Assembly: GCA_029706075.1 (NCBI GenBank)
Contig: JAINUG010000136.1
Location: 1,536,001 to 1,600,000 of the forward strand
DNA from: Aldrovandia affinis
Lineage: Eukaryota; Chordata; Actinopteri; Notacanthiformes; Halosauridae
DNA length: 64,000 nt
Direction of reading: 5' to 3'
The translations under genes and the position numbers were made by a program. Below are positions 1-61,972 of the stretch, piece by piece; the first letter of the stretch is position 1, and each line of letters begins with the position of its first letter. The notes below the pieces were generated by a model, which saw nothing but the letters and a program-made list of their open reading frames with translations, was not told where the DNA came from and made no database searches.

Positions 1-47084
<47,084 letters not shown>

Positions 47085-47913
47085 AGGAGCCACCCCATCC
47101 CAACCGAGAGATTACTGACCTCAGCCCCATCCAAAACCAAACAGCTTTACCATGGGAAATGTATTTTCATCTTAGTGGAGACACTGCTGTACTATGTATA
47201 AAATGTAATCCTTTCATTTCAAGGTAACACGCTTTCCTGCCACCTGCGATACTGTGCCACGTGCCAAATTATAGGAAATGTCTTTTTTTTAAAGCCCAAT
47301 CTACCCAGACCTTTGTATTTATTTTTTGAATGGTGAGTTCCTTGATATGCAGTCTTTGTTCTGCACAACCCCGAGCCCTTGCACACTTCTCCTTTAGAGA
47401 AACGCTGGGGTTGTGCGGAGCTACGGACCTGTGCAAATCCTAATACGCGCAAGAATATCAAGACACTCACCGAATAGTGAACACAAGACTTATGGAGAAA
47501 TGTCAGAAGGTGAATTATACGAGCTATAACCGTACACCGATGGACAACGTGCTGCTGCATACCATACCTTTTTTAAAGGGTAAAACACGCGATGTTATAC
47601 CTACAATAACGTGTCAACAAAGTGCCTTACCTCCTTACCTGTAAGCCAACAAAACTATGGAAACCGTGTCTGTCCTTGCCAGTGTGTTAGTGATGTAGTT
47701 CCGGGATAGTGAGCAGCAGTCGTTAGTTTTGTAGATTATTAGTGCGTGAACGCTTGTTATCTGAGTACTTCCAGCCGCAGCAGAATAACCGTCAGCCAGG
47801 GACATCATCTCACCCAGTTTACTCTTCACGGCCACACGAGAACAGAGGAAAATGCAAATGTATGGCCACATGTCTAGTTGCTTTGCTGAACTGTGCACTG
47901 TTTTGAAGGGGGG

Positions 47914-47919
47914 AATAAA
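47914..47919 (+). terminator. ryr3: Candidate ryr3 polyadenylation signal AATAAA
   Basis: First plus-strand AATAAA after the ryr3 stop codon, about 830 nt downstream. Confidence 0.45.
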
Positions 47920-48078
47920 GAACCCAATGTGATGACTGGTTCCTGCGTCTGGAGTTGTGCCCAGTGCTTTGGGCTTCAGTTAAATGGAAGACGTTGTGTA
48001 GGCTTGTTTCAGTCCAAGTGGTTTATTATTACTGCAATGGAAATATGGAAAAACTCATATAGTGACATAGCCGGCCAT

Positions 48079-48084
48079 TTTATT
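48079..48084 (-). terminator. aven: Candidate aven polyadenylation signal
   Basis: AATAAA on the minus strand about 370 nt beyond the aven stop. A second lies at 48022-48027. Confidence 0.4.
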
Positions 48085-48451
48085 CATTCACGTCCAACAT
48101 GAACCTTTTTTCCTTCCCCCGGCCTTTCATCTGAATGGACCCCATTAAAGACCAGTGCTGTGAGTGGCAGGCATTCTGGACCAACATCACAACTGTCTCA
48201 CCATTGCCAGGGTCTGAAAGTCATTGAGATACAGTGACTGCACTTTCTGGCACATTAACACCGTCATACACAACTGACTGCAGCATGAGGCAGAACCAGT
48301 TTTAATGCAGAGTGTGTGTGTGTGTGTGTGTGTGTGATGGAAAGTGCATACATGTCTGAGGGTGTGCACATGAGAGCGTGTGTGTATGTGTGACAGGGAG
48401 GGGCAGGACACTGTTGGGTGTATTAGCTTCCTTCATGTTCAGCCCCTGGGG

Positions 48452-48612
48452 TCAGGAGATCATGCTGTCCAGCCAGTCCTCCAGGTCATCCTCCATCACC
48501 TTCGGCCCTGCCGCCTCTGGCCTCACCGCCTCCGCCTCTACCTCTACCTCCGGCTCTGGCTCTGGCTCCGCCTCCGGGGCAATGGCCTCTGGCTCCTCCT
48601 CCGGGGGCATTG
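48452..48612 (-). CDS. aven: aven exon 6, conserved C-terminus
   Basis: Acceptor TTCCATAG. Encodes MPPEEEPEAIAPEAEPEPE, a degenerate Glu/Pro/Ala run, then VMEDDLEDWLDSMIS and TGA at 48454-48452. Confidence 0.95.
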
Positions 48613-51600
48613 CTATGGAAACCACACAACACTATCATCACACGGTCACACATAGTATCTGTGTAGTGATAACTAGCCTTCAGACTGTGGCAGCCGTTAG
48701 TTTTCCCATTCAGCCTGAGTGCTGTATTTGTTTGAATAGACACAAAGCATAGATTTGTTCGATTAGTATTCGAATGCAGACACAACTTTAGTTTAAAAAC
48801 GTCTTCAATATATCCCCGAAATGAAATGTCACTTCGCTTTCGTCGCAAAGCATGAGAAATGTTCGTCTGCATGACCAAACCTTCATTGGCTAACTGAGCA
48901 GCAAGTTGCATGCAGAAATGCGTGTCGTCTGCATGTATATACTATATAGTGTACTATTGGCGAAAGTAGTGTTTTCGGAGACTACAACTGAACGTTTTGA
49001 GTTTCTAGGAGCAAAATTTTGTGTAAATGTAAATAAAGAGTTGTATTTCTTTCCCACCCTCTGCTGTAATGCATGTGGATATGGAGTATGTAAGGACACC
49101 AGGTGTATAACTGCATGTTTTGTATTAGAGTGAGTATATTACAGTGTGTTGCCCGTGGGGTCAGCAGAATAAGAGGCCACAGATGGAAATGAGTTAAAGG
49201 CTAATTCTGCACAGATATTAGGACGTTTTTCTTTACACAGAGAGATGTCAATGCCTGGAACAGCTTGCCAGGTCGGGTAGTAGAGGCAGAAACACTTGGG
49301 CTATTCAAGTCCAGGCTAGATACAGTACTAGATACTCTTTAGATTAGAACGTGACGAGCCTAGATGGGCTGAACGGCTGACTGTATCCTTATGTTATTAA
49401 TACTCACATGCATCTGGCAGGCCCACGTCCTCCTCAGGGGTCTGTACGGGCTGGGCTGGATCTGGAACAGCGGTCTGTAAATTGAGGAGCAGGTCCAGAT
49501 CTTGGTCCAGCTCCCCGTCTGGGGGCTTGGCCGTACCGCAGGACACCGCGGGGATCTCGGAATCCACAGTGGTCTCGCTGGCAGTGCCTAAAACAGGCTT
49601 TACGGGGCAGGAAATGCCCAGGCCTCCAGAGAGGCCTTGCTCTGCCGGAGGGGGCCTGAACTGACCGATCGGATTAGAGTCCCGTTTGGGCTTTCGGGTG
49701 ACTGTGGGAAGCTCCACTGGGGTCTTCTCCTGAAACCAGAAACGATAACGGCGATGCAGAAGCACAGAGCCACTGTCACACTACAGCACATATACAGAGC
49801 TGCTGCTGCTACGCCTGCTGCTGTACCTGTGCGAGCTCCGCCTCCAGGTTGAGCCTCAGGTATAGGGGGAGGGCCTGGAAGGTCTTCGTCAGTGCGTTGA
49901 GGTCCACAAGCATCTGCCAAAGACGAGAGCATCGATCACTGACTGACACCACGGAGCCCTGACCAACACCATGGAGACCAACACCGAGCATGAATCATAA
50001 TCAAGTTTCATGTAATTAAATGTAGCCTTCATTATATAGTTGTGATTGTGACTTGGTTAGGCGAGTTGGTAAGTTGATAGCTCAGTATTAATGTAGACAT
50101 CCCATTAAGACAACAAAACATTTTTTTAATTACATGAAAAAAATGTTGAAGACTCAGGGTTAGTTTTATACAAAATTTTTAGTGTGTGTGTGAATGTGTG
50201 TGTGTGCGTTTCCATGTGTGTGTTTGCGTGTGCATGTGAGTGTGTTTGTATGTGCGTGCGTTGTGTGTGAGTGTGTGCATTCGTGTGTGTGTTTGTGTGA
50301 GTGCGTGCAAACCGGAGAGAGCCGCACCTTATCGATGGCCAAAGAGTCCACCTCCCAATCCCTCTCTTCCGCGAGGCGGAACTGGGTGAAGGAGTCACCT
50401 GGAAGAGAGCGCCAGGAGTCAGATCCACAGCACACTGAGCACTCACACTTCTGCAGCCAGCAACTCCCTAAACTCAGTGTGCACACAGCGCTCCCCGGAA
50501 TAGCTCGTTATAAATACTGGCTTGAACCTGATGCATGGGATGAAATACCAGCACCTAGATGAACATTCTGAATGCAGCCAGCAATTCCCAAAAGTCAATT
50601 AAATTACTGTGAAGATTACAGAATTCAGATTGAGCACTGAGCCAGCACAGACCACTGAGCCAGGTAATGAGAAATGCAGGGAAATGGTGCAGTCCTCCAC
50701 ATCTCTCTGTGGGCACGCTGATCCCTGGAGCCAAAGATTGTTCTTCCACACCCCACCACCCCTCCACATAGAGGACACAGTCACTTCCATAAAGAAACAC
50801 ATCTCTGGCATTGCACTCGATTGCTTCTTTGTCTGGTTTAAAATGATCTCCTTACTATCAGAGTGATTCAAAACCACTTGGTCAAAATCCGTCCAGGCGA
50901 AAGGAGGGAGGGGTGGAGTTCCCGATGAACACCTCTGTGCTGTCCTGGAGAGGTTGCCAGGTTTACATTTTACACCGCCATGATAAATGGCAATCTGATG
51001 CCGACACAAATATTAAAACGGCTGGTCCTGCGTTTCTAACTAAGTGACGACTAATTCCACAGCAGCTACAACCACATTAAACCGCCCCCTGGTAACATGG
51101 GGCCACCGGCAGCTGGAAAACGCAGGCAGCAGAGAGGTTTATTGGGGATATACGGGCCATATGGTCACTGTAATGTCATGGAGATATCTCTACACTGACC
51201 GACAGAGCCTGTTTCAGTGCCGGGCACAGTTAAGACTGGCCTCACCATACCGGGGGAGAAAATACAAATGTAGAACGTTATATGATCTGGTGCCGTATGC
51301 AGTAAGGCTGGTTTGCATAATGCGTGCAATGTGCGGTGAGACGGCAACACAGAAAGGGTTTATTAACTGGGGCCTTAATGTCACAGCCCAGCCACGTAAG
51401 GTCAGAAGGGATGAGCAGAAAGCCCGGGATGGTCAGCATCCACTGATTACCTTCTCCGGTGCGCCAGGAAACGTGTCAGATCAATGGCGGACGCATGGCG
51501 CATCACCCACGGCGCATCACCCACGGTGCATCACCATCGCCCAACGAGGTGCACGGTAGAACGAGGGGAATCACGCAGGACCAATTAAGCACTGTGCACT

Positions 51601-54600
51601 CTAAACAACGCCTGTATGTTTGGTTTTATTTATTTATTTGCTAATTATTTAGCATTATTAGGACCCATCAACGACAAAGTTGCAGCTCAGGAAAGTTCTC
51701 TCTGCTACAGAACTGTCAAAGCTTTGCAGCTGTTCAACGGTATGGAACTAATTCCTTTCCAGCAAAACACTGTTGCCGGGGCTGGTTTACTACACGGACA
51801 GTCTGATAAGGGCTGCTGCATTTTTCCGAATGCTTGAACACACTGAAAATTCGGCCGACTATAATTTTACTACCGAAAAGGATGAGCCTTCACACATCGT
51901 AAATGTATACATTTTGTGGTTGGGAACTGATTGTTGAAATGCCTTGTCAAACCTTTTCATTGGTAATGGATGCTGAGTCTGCACTACATTGGCTCCCTTG
52001 ATTTTCAAGTTCTCTTGCTTATTTATAAAGCTCTTACTGGTCTAGCACCTACCTGTACCTACATATCTGACTGCCTGTCATGTTAGACCCCAGTCCGTCC
52101 TCAAAGATCCTCCTCTGAAAACGTGCTTAATGTTCCCAAAAAATACAGAAAAATATGCCCATCTCTGTGCATGGCAGCCTACTGTGGTCATTGAGGCCAT
52201 TGTGCAAAATGTGTTCATGAAAGATGGCACAGTAATAATGTGACTGGCCAGAAAACATGTTTAACTGTTTTAATACAATTTCATTAACATCGTATCCGTG
52301 TGACCTACATGGTCCAACTGTGTGTTAGGCCTAATGGTTAGCATGTGGGCTAACCATTTCCAAAAAGGGCTTCACTGATTCTCCTCATCTTTCTAATTCT
52401 CTTTTTAAAACCCATAGATGTCAAATCTGTAATAATGTATTAGCCGATAGCAGTGAACCACTCCAGAGTGGAGCCTGAGGTCTGCATCACCCAGAGATGT
52501 GTCTGGAGAGCGTGTCTTTGGGGGTGATGGCTAGATAGTAACCCTATTTTGTCCAACTCTCGTGAGGTTTGACTGAGTCCCCATAGTAACAACGGAAAGC
52601 GTCCAACCTCCGTACCAGCTGTGTTACTACACTAAGGGCTATTGTTACTTTTTACACTTAAGGTTAGGGTCACGGTTAGGGTTAAGGTTACCTTTGAAAG
52701 CTTTCATGTGCTGCACATGAAAAATGTTACTAAGCCTGATCGTCCAGTGTGATTTTGGCCTTTGTAAGGGGTCTGGGGGGGCATCACACCCAGAAATGCA
52801 ACATGACTTTATGAGGGACGGGTCCATTTGTCCAATGTAAAATGATTACATGGAATGTGATTACTTCACACTCATATATTTTCATATTGATTATTACATA
52901 GTATAGGCTATTTTGTGCCAGAACTCAAATATGAAATGACCACATGGGAATTAGCAAATTCAACACATTAATTGAACGGCCACACTGAATTAATAAATGG
53001 CCACATGGGAATCTTGAAACACGAGCAAGTCAAGTATCACCAAAGTTCTGCAGTTGAGATTTTATGTTCGCTAGCTAGTTAGCTGTTAACTAGCTTGAGT
53101 CAAAACAAATTGTGACAGTCAAAGCAGTCATTACTGATCGCTAGTTAACTGATAGCTAACAAGCTAACTTGCAAGCCAAACCTGTCATATGTCATGCCAA
53201 TAACAACTTAGCCAGCTAGCTAATGAACTAGAATTGCAACGGCGGCAGCAGAAGTGAGGATACTGGATTTATTATAAGCATCAAATTTACACAGAAACAT
53301 GTCTGCTTTTGCTGGCTATCAGTTGCATAATACTAGTTACCTAGCCATCTGGCTAGCCTAATTAAATATCTGCTGTGGAACTATTATGATAACACTACTT
53401 CAGAACTTAAGAATAAAAGAATGCATGATGACGAGAACAGGCCACTCGGCCCATCTAGATTACTTTGTTTGCACCACCTTCTGCAGGTGAACTTTACCTG
53501 TGCACACTGCGTGTATTCTGTACCTCTGAAAGTGGACATTGTGGTATGCTTCCTAAGCCCAAAAAGCAAGGCAAGGCAAGGAGCCTTTGTAACACAGATA
53601 AGGAGCCTTTGAAAAGCTGCATTGCGCCCCCCCTCCCAGCGACAGCTACCTGTGAGAGCTATTTAAGGAAAATGCTAATTAGCTTTTCTCTCGCCTCTTA
53701 AAACACAGCGCTGGGCTCGAGCCAATTAACACGAAGCACCTCTGGAACGGCCTAAGCCGTCAGTAAATCAGACTACGTTAATTGCCATTCAAATTTAAAC
53801 TCAATGGTGCATGACGGACGGGGGGCTGAAATCTTTCCACACGTTCTGTGAAAGTTCAGCGTTCGCCAGTAGGCATGAGGATTGATTTAAAAAACATTTC
53901 AGAATTGAGCTACCGTGTCCCTTTTCATCAAGTTTACAAATATTAAATACACGCCGTTTATTCTTTCAGGCCAGCAGGACAAACATCTGCTGTTGGATTT
54001 GTCTAACTATTTCTACTGGTCTTTGACAGTGAACCTAGAGGAAGGTAGGTATCTGCTCCAGTCTATATATATATGAATGTGATACCTCCTGATGAGGTCA
54101 CAAGGACATTTCAAGCTGCTAAAACTACAAAATGTTGCAGAGGGAAACGGAAATGACCCATTCAAAGCAAGTTCCGCCGGTTTTCCATCAACAGGATTTG
54201 TGTTTCTTCGAACCTTCCGAGTTTTAAGGTAGCCTCGCTCTGGTGATGGGAGGGAGCTTGAGGAACGATGGCAATCGTAGGCCAATAAGGTGCAACTAGG
54301 TCACACGCCACACTTTGTAATTGACAATCTGATTGTGCACCGCTACGCTATCAAGTGTTCATCAAGCATTCATTTATGCTGATCTAAATGCCCATGTGGA
54401 TACTTGTACACAGAAGTATGTGCATGCACACACACACATGCACAAACAAGTGTGCATGCACATACGTATGCATGAATGAATGAATGCATACACGCACACA
54501 CACACACACAGTAGCCTCCTCTCCGGGCTGTTCAAACACAAGGAAAGCCCAAAATGGGAATAATGAGCTGTAATCTGTTGTTCACACCAACAGAAAAGCT

Positions 54601-55872
54601 TTCTGGGTAACCACTGGTGGCCCATTATGATTTAGTGATTACTGCACCCTGTTCAAGAGTAGGTATTTGTTTGTGAATGATTGTTAATTGAAGCCTAGAA
54701 TAACAAATTGCATGCAGACATTGAAAACAATCAGGGTTGAACTAATTTTCATAACAGCTATTACCCTTAAAACAACTCTGCCCTGGGCTTGTGAACCAGT
54801 TGAGTTCAGGTCATCCAATGTGATTAATTGTGCTATAAAACAGATATGCATTTACGATCCAATAGAAAATAATGGGGTTCATGATACCTGCCTCTGCTCG
54901 TTAGCTGTTTTTGTCCTCAAGATGAACTTGAGTTTAATTACATGTGCATTGGGCAGAAAAAGTATTCACTCCCTTTGGCATTTTTCACATTTTATTTTCT
55001 TGCTTCTTTTATGGAACCACAATGGATTTAACTGGGTTTTCTTACCACTGATCAACACAAGGTGCTCTATAATGTAAAAAAACAACAACAACAACAACAA
55101 CAAAAACAACTTTAAAGCTTTTTGTTCATTAATTACACATAACAACAAATAATTACAAGGAATTGTTCTCTGTGAAGTAGTGTTCCATATGTGTGAGGGA
55201 AGGCTCCGTGTGAGGTAGTGTTCCGTGTGAGGGACTGACCCGTGTGAAGGCTGCGTTTTTCCCCTATTGTTTTCCTGAGGACATTCTTTGCTAAGCGGTT
55301 GTGGAAATAGCCGTGGCTGCAGTCCCTCCTTGACCCCAGCCTGCTTTGAGACACACGGTCCGAGCTGTGAGGAGCTAGGTTACATGGCTCAAGCTGCAGT
55401 GATCCTCCAGTATGAATTATTTGTAGCTCTTGTCTCAGAAAGATCTCTCACTTTGGCCACACCTCCACACAGCTCTGACCCTCGGCAGTGAGACCAGACC
55501 AGAAAACGACGTCTCTCTGTACCAACGCACCTGGAAAGCGCGGGCAGGAACGCAGGAACAAAGGCTAGATAAGGTAGGCCTTCATCTTCTCAATGCCGGG
55601 GTTCTCACTGGGATGGTCTTACTAGGAAACATTTATTTATCTTGTGCTTTTCTGCTGGCTTTTTAAAAAGTGCATTTTGCATTGATAAAATAAGGCACTG
55701 GTGCAGCGCTCTCCTTTCACCTGGAGAAAGGTGGTTCTCTGTGGCTCAGTTGGTAGAGCACGGCGTTGGCAATGCTTAGGTTGTGGGTTCAGTCCCCACT
55801 GGGGCCACATATACTGAAAAATGTATGCATTCACTACTGTTAAGTCGCTTTGGATAAAAGCGTCTGCTAAAT

Positions 55873-55916
<44 letters not shown>

Positions 55917-58900
55917 TGCCTGGATCCTGGATCCTGGATGCCTGCCTGGATCCCCTGCTGACTCTCACAGAGGTCCTGGCTCTTTCCCCAAACTGAAAGG
56001 GAATCCAACGGTCACTGATGCCTCCGTTATGACCATTAACTTCAACATATGGGGAGCCTCCGAGTGCAAAAGTGCACATTGTTACAAAAATATCTATCAA
56101 GTTTACTGTTAATTCTACTGAGAGCTTATTTGCGCTGTAAATAAGATCTATGCTTCAATGCACTCTGAAAGCACAAAGGTAAATGAGTGGAAACAACATC
56201 CAATCAGCCACTATTAAGGAATCAATACCTCTGCAGAGCAGGATCTCTCCCCCGTGCAAACAGTGAATGAGTATAGATCAGACTGTAAGGGCCATTTCAC
56301 TGCCCTTGGTCACGCACCGAAGCATTGGCTGGTGAAACAGTGACCCCTGGTGGTTACCTGAGGAACGGGAGGAAGAATCACTAGGCTGTTGCAGTGGGGC
56401 AGTGGGACGATGCCAGCACAGATCTGCTTTCTCCAATGCCTGGGTGTCCTATTGCTTAAAAGACATCAAACAGATTGGACTGAAACAAGCACAATAGCGT
56501 TGGAAATTACCAATAGCGTTTGTTAATATTGGATGCCAAAGTACCGCAGTATATTTTTTTGTTACCAGTCTCTTATTTCTGCTACAAATGTGAACAATGT
56601 CGGCGGGCATACTAAAAGCGGACTAATAAATATGCTGCTGAATAAAAAATATGAATAACCCCTCACCTAATAAACACATGCTTGTGTGACCTGTGAGGAC
56701 TGCTTCAGGGCGTGTCTTTAGCACAGCAGGGAATATCCTCACCCAACAGCTGCCTCTTCTGATACCAGCCAAAGTGGACATGTTAGTGTATCCTGCCAGG
56801 AACGTCTGAGCATAGCATTAGTTGTTTCATTTCAATATAACTCTAAGAACATAAAATGTCAAAAAAAAATTTTCCTAAATAACTGGCAGCAATTAGCCTA
56901 ATAAATATGCTTACATTATATTTATGTTAAGGCTACATAATTAAAATGTCAATAATATTAAATCCTTGTTCCCAACATGTTTAACAGCGGTTAAGAGATC
57001 CTTCAAGGGCTGTAACATGTTCTCCTGATGTCTCTGTGAACACTCTAAAAGCACAATTTGTTTCTCGGCTGTTAAGTCTGTTAAAATATGCGTTGTTGTC
57101 GCATTTTTTATATTTATGAGCCCGGGGCTCTGATTCAGAGTAAGATGGGGCGCAAAATCGGATTCTTGGCATTTGCCGGCTAGCCCCGGCACAAATTAAG
57201 CACTGGTTATATTTATTAAAATAAGTAGAGTGTGTCATATAGAAAAAAGTTTCGACCAATCAAAAAAAAAAATCGACTGTTGGTCGACCAAGGTTTGTTT
57301 TAGTCGGGGACAGCCCTAGATATTACACCTATAGGTTATACACACACACACGCACGCACACATTTTGGCACTCTGCCTCTTTACATTTTTCATATTCCAC
57401 TTTCAACAGGGCAATTACCAGCTAGGACTTTATGACATACGCATATATTTAAAATTAAACATGAAGGTTGTCAAGACTGTTGTCCATGTAGTTTAACATT
57501 ATTTAAAAATAGGTACAATCTGCTGTTGCTACTCAACTATAATCTGCAGTTAATGGTTTTGTCAATGTCACCAATGACCCGTTTTCACCCATTGACAAAG
57601 TTAATGGTGCAACTAATACTGATGTAATATTGATGCCATGTTAAAAAAAAAAAAAAAAAAAACCCTGATGGAGCTAAACTTAAAGAAAAACATTAACCTT
57701 TACCCAAAGCCCACTTGATGAAGGTCCCCTGTATCGACATACTTCTGTTGGAAATAAAGTGAGTTGTGGTTGTCAGGATGAGAACGAGAGGCGTCCTGGT
57801 GAAGTGGCCTTGCCAGGGTAGTGAGAGAGGAGAGGTGAGAGGTGATGGGTGTGAGGGAGGTGAGGCTTGGCTTGGTGTTGGGAGAACAATCCAAACCTAG
57901 GCCTGCCGCACTGCATGCTGGGAGCCCGGCTGCTGCACCGTCTGTGGTGCCAATGCTGTGCTACCTTCGCCAGGCTGGTCACATGACCGCAGCACCATCT
58001 CCACTGAACGAGCGTGTTAATTAACACGCCATCAATCCCTCTGCTTTCTGCTGGATCCGTTCCAACACCACAATCAACCGTAATACACCTCTAAACAGGA
58101 ATACGGGGACGCTCAGATTGAATGAATATTTGCAGATCACTGTAACCCTCTTACTTTAACATTTTCAACCCTGACCTTTGCAAAAACTAAACGAAACAAA
58201 AAATATTCTAATTAAAATTTGCTTTCCAAAAACTTTGATCTATTTAGGTCTTTTACTCCTAATATGTAAGCTTTAGGACACACAAAATTCAATTAAATAT
58301 TAATAGGCTAATTGAGTGTGTGAGTGAATGGTGCATGTACCCTGCGATGGATTGACAACCTGTCCAGGTTGTATTCCTGCCTCTCACCCAATGCATGCTG
58401 GGATAGGCTCCAGCCCCCCCGCGACCTTGACCAGGAATAAGCGGGTTAGATGAATGAATGAATGAATGAATGATGGCCGGATTAGATATGAAAACAGTTC
58501 ACTTTAATAAAGATCTGGGCGTGGCTGCACCATGGGCAACATCACTGCAAACAAACCGCAATCCAGGATTAGACTCCTGTATTCAGTACCAGCCTTATGT
58601 TCACTGTCCAGGTCAAACTGTTACAGGAGGAAAACTGTCCCTACAGAGTGTCGCAGGCTGAGACCGTGACAGGAGCTGCTGCTCGCTGAACGATGTTCGA
58701 ATGCGAGAGCACACTGGCTAAAGGCCTTGTCCACCCCTCGCCCCTCGCTCTCCCTCTCTGTGAGTCTCCAGATGCACGACTGTCACAGGCGAGGTAATTA
58801 ATGCCTGGTTTCGGGTGAACAGAATCCTCTTGTGACTGGGAGCTCGCTGGCTCACTGATGGGCAACTTCCCCCCCAACCTAATCCCCACGGGGGCAGTCA

Positions 58901-61900
58901 GCCCCGCCCCCTCTCTGCAGTCGCGCGCCCGCGGTCCTGAAACGCGGTCCTGTGGGAGGTCCTCCTCCAGCCAACGAGAGCCGCATGCGAGTGAGAGCCG
59001 AGCCGCCGCCAGCGTTCATTCAGACTCTCCACAGCACCACCAGCGCCACACAGACCAGCGCCACGCAGACCAGCACCACGCTCAAACTCCAGCACCACCA
59101 GCGCACGCTCACACTCCAGCACCACGCTCAAACTCCAGCACCACGCTCAAACTACAGCGCAGACCAGCGCCAACAACCAGTCTCCACAAAACCTCTAATT
59201 ACACCTGTTCTCCTTCTTAGGATCTCTGACCCGGACCACTCATTCAACAGAAACTCTTAACTGGCCCACACAATCAACAGGAGCTCTGACCCGGCCCCCA
59301 TCATCAACAAGTGGGAGCTCTGAGCACTCAGAAGGGCAGCGGTTGGGGGCTCAGAGCATTTGGACTTCCCACTGCTCAGGGTGAGACTGGGATGCCCCGG
59401 AGCTAAGGGATTCAGGGTGAGACTGGGATTAAGGGACTGGGAGGATATGGACAGTGAAGGAACTCTGGAATCTCTTTTGCTTTGACTCTTTTGCCATCTA
59501 AAAAGATCGCCAGAACTTTGACAGGATTAGCAATGCGTTCTGTGGACAGAGAGCAATGCGGGTGAGAGAGAGGTGGTTTCTGCTTTGAGGTCTGGGAAAA
59601 GGTGAGCATATTTCAGTCTCTTCTGCTTGCTTTAGGCGTATCAGGGAGGGTTTACATTCACTTTGAGCACAAGCGCAACAGAGCGCGTGCAACCGCATGT
59701 CCAATGGGCAGAAATGTTTAACACTTTTGTTTTACTGAGAGGAAAAGCTACAAATGTTGTGTGTGAAACAGCAGGCACTGTGCGACACTTTCCTTCAATC
59801 ACTGATGAGAAAGCAGCACAAACGGCCAGCGACACACACACTAACGCTAACTCTCCGCTCTCCCGGTGTTTCCCGGAGTGTGAAGGAACCACAGCTAGTG
59901 TCTGAGGTAGTCAGAGTGCTGATGAGAGGAGCTGCTTGTCCTTTTAATGAACGCGGACAAATATGTCAGCTCAGGTCAGAGTACACCTGAATTTCAGGTG
60001 CCTCTACCTCCAGAGCCCTGGTCCACAGCACTCTCCCCTCCCTGCCACTATTGTGAAATTCACCATATAAATGCGACCATTAAGACCTCCTGCCCTTAAG
60101 AACACTGGGGGGTGACACCCCAACATTTCCACATAACCCTCCCGCACTGAAGGCAGCACAGAACCTTGCACATAAATACGTATCAGGAGGGTACACTGAG
60201 TAATCTTGGTTTCATTCAACCACAGCCGTTTCACACCTTTCATAGATATATGAATTTCAATAGACAGATGAGTATATGTTGCGGATGGGCTCTGGTACGT
60301 GAGCGCCCACTGCAGAGAGTGACCTGGATAAGAGTACGATTAGTTCCCGGAGTCTTGAGTCTTTAGCTCAGCGAGCTAAATCGCTCTCTTGTCGGGTCAG
60401 AGATCCAAAGTTCGAAATTCGCTGCGGGCAGAACCAACTCAGTTACATATAGATGGACAGATACTATATTCTCCTCCAAGAGGATTCTTTCTATGGGTGG
60501 TACAGGTGATTTGACGAGTGAGTGGACGGTTAGAAAGTAGTTACCTTTACTGTTTAACATGTTTATGGCGAGTGGCATGAAACAGCTGCTGTGTTTTTGT
60601 GCATCGCAGGAACCTAAACCTAAACCTAAACGCCAACAGGGCTGTTTGACAAGTCATTTTTCAAGGACTCACTTCAGCTTATAAAGCAAAAAAACATAAC
60701 AATATTACTTTCATAATGATTGATATTCTTTCGTACAGAATTGATTTCGCTCAAGGATTAAAGCCACGGCCGTCTCACAATCCGATCAATCATTTTCAAT
60801 CTCAGTCACGCTAAGTGATAAGCCCTGGTCTGAATGGGGGAAATGAATCACTTCTAATTTCCTAAAGTACCCCATTTAAGAATGATATGAATGAAGAAAG
60901 ATATTACATAAACCAAATTAAGTACAAATGCACTGGGCAGAGTGATACTGTTTAATACAGGTCCTCGCTGATAAAACCAGCAATTATCTTCAGAAATATT
61001 CTCTCGGCTATTGCGAAAATGGGACATATGACTCTGACATCCTTGATGAGCTTGAAAGCGAGTGTGTTCGAGGGAAAGGGGCACGTGTTCTTTTGGAACA
61101 GGATGGGCAAACGCGGGCGTGTAGCGTGTAAACGGTGGGGCAGACGGGTGCTAGCAGCACGGATCACAGCAGCACTACAATTCTGCATTCCAGCAGCAGA
61201 AATAACAATGCACAAAAATGTGCTATATTTTAAGTCACACTGGAATAGTGTTTCTACTACACAAAATATGTATTATTATTATAAATAGAAAAATGATTAT
61301 GATTGGTAATAATTCCAATAATAAGAAGAATAACAATAATAATATAAATAATATTGACACATAGGGATGTTCAGAAGTCGTGTCCAAACCTGTTGCAGCG
61401 TGCAGGGCCCAGGGGGGTCCATGTCATTATGCCACTGTCAATAAACCATTAAACCAAACTGAATCAGAGGCGGCTGTCACAGGGGCACTGAGGGTGCAGG
61501 ATTTACCGCTCCATACGGACACGGGCGAATGTTCTCCCTTAGCGATCAATGACAATGAAGAGCTGTTCAATCACACACGGGAACGACCCACCTCTCTGCC
61601 CGGAGTCAGAGCCCAACACGCAGAATGAGGAAACAGATAGAACGCTAGCTAGAATGAGATGTCAGCTGGGACAGTGGCAGGAAAGAAGATAATGACAGCA
61701 GCCGTACCTTGCTGGTCTGCCAGCCGTGTGATGCTGATTATAGGAGGGGGAAATGTTACTGTAATAAGATGGTGGCTAAACAGAATCTTTTCCCCCCCTC
61801 TCTCTGTAATCAGTTCGAGAGACTGAAGACATATTACGCCTTTTCCCACCTCAAAAACCATCGCTGGACTTACCAATCACCAACAAACGGTAACAAACCA

Positions 61901-61941
61901 GGACCTTCAAGACCAGCTCCGACATGAATCAGAAAATCGAG

Positions 61942-61972
<31 letters not shown>

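Larger units (their letters stand above)
47085..48451. other. ryr3-aven tail-to-tail intergenic region
   Basis: Holds the 3' UTRs of both genes. Signals are listed separately. A (TG)n tract lies at 48311-48334. Nothing protein-coding is seen. Confidence 0.7.

Noticed and set aside
55734..55877. tRNA gene
   Set aside because: A and B boxes are good but acceptor stem pairing is missing and an L2-type tail follows; it is a SINE. The same applies to 42600-42746 and 60361-60420.
56941..57259. Minus-strand open frames next to a hAT end
   Set aside because: About 90 codons with no recognisable transposase motif; not enough to call a gene.
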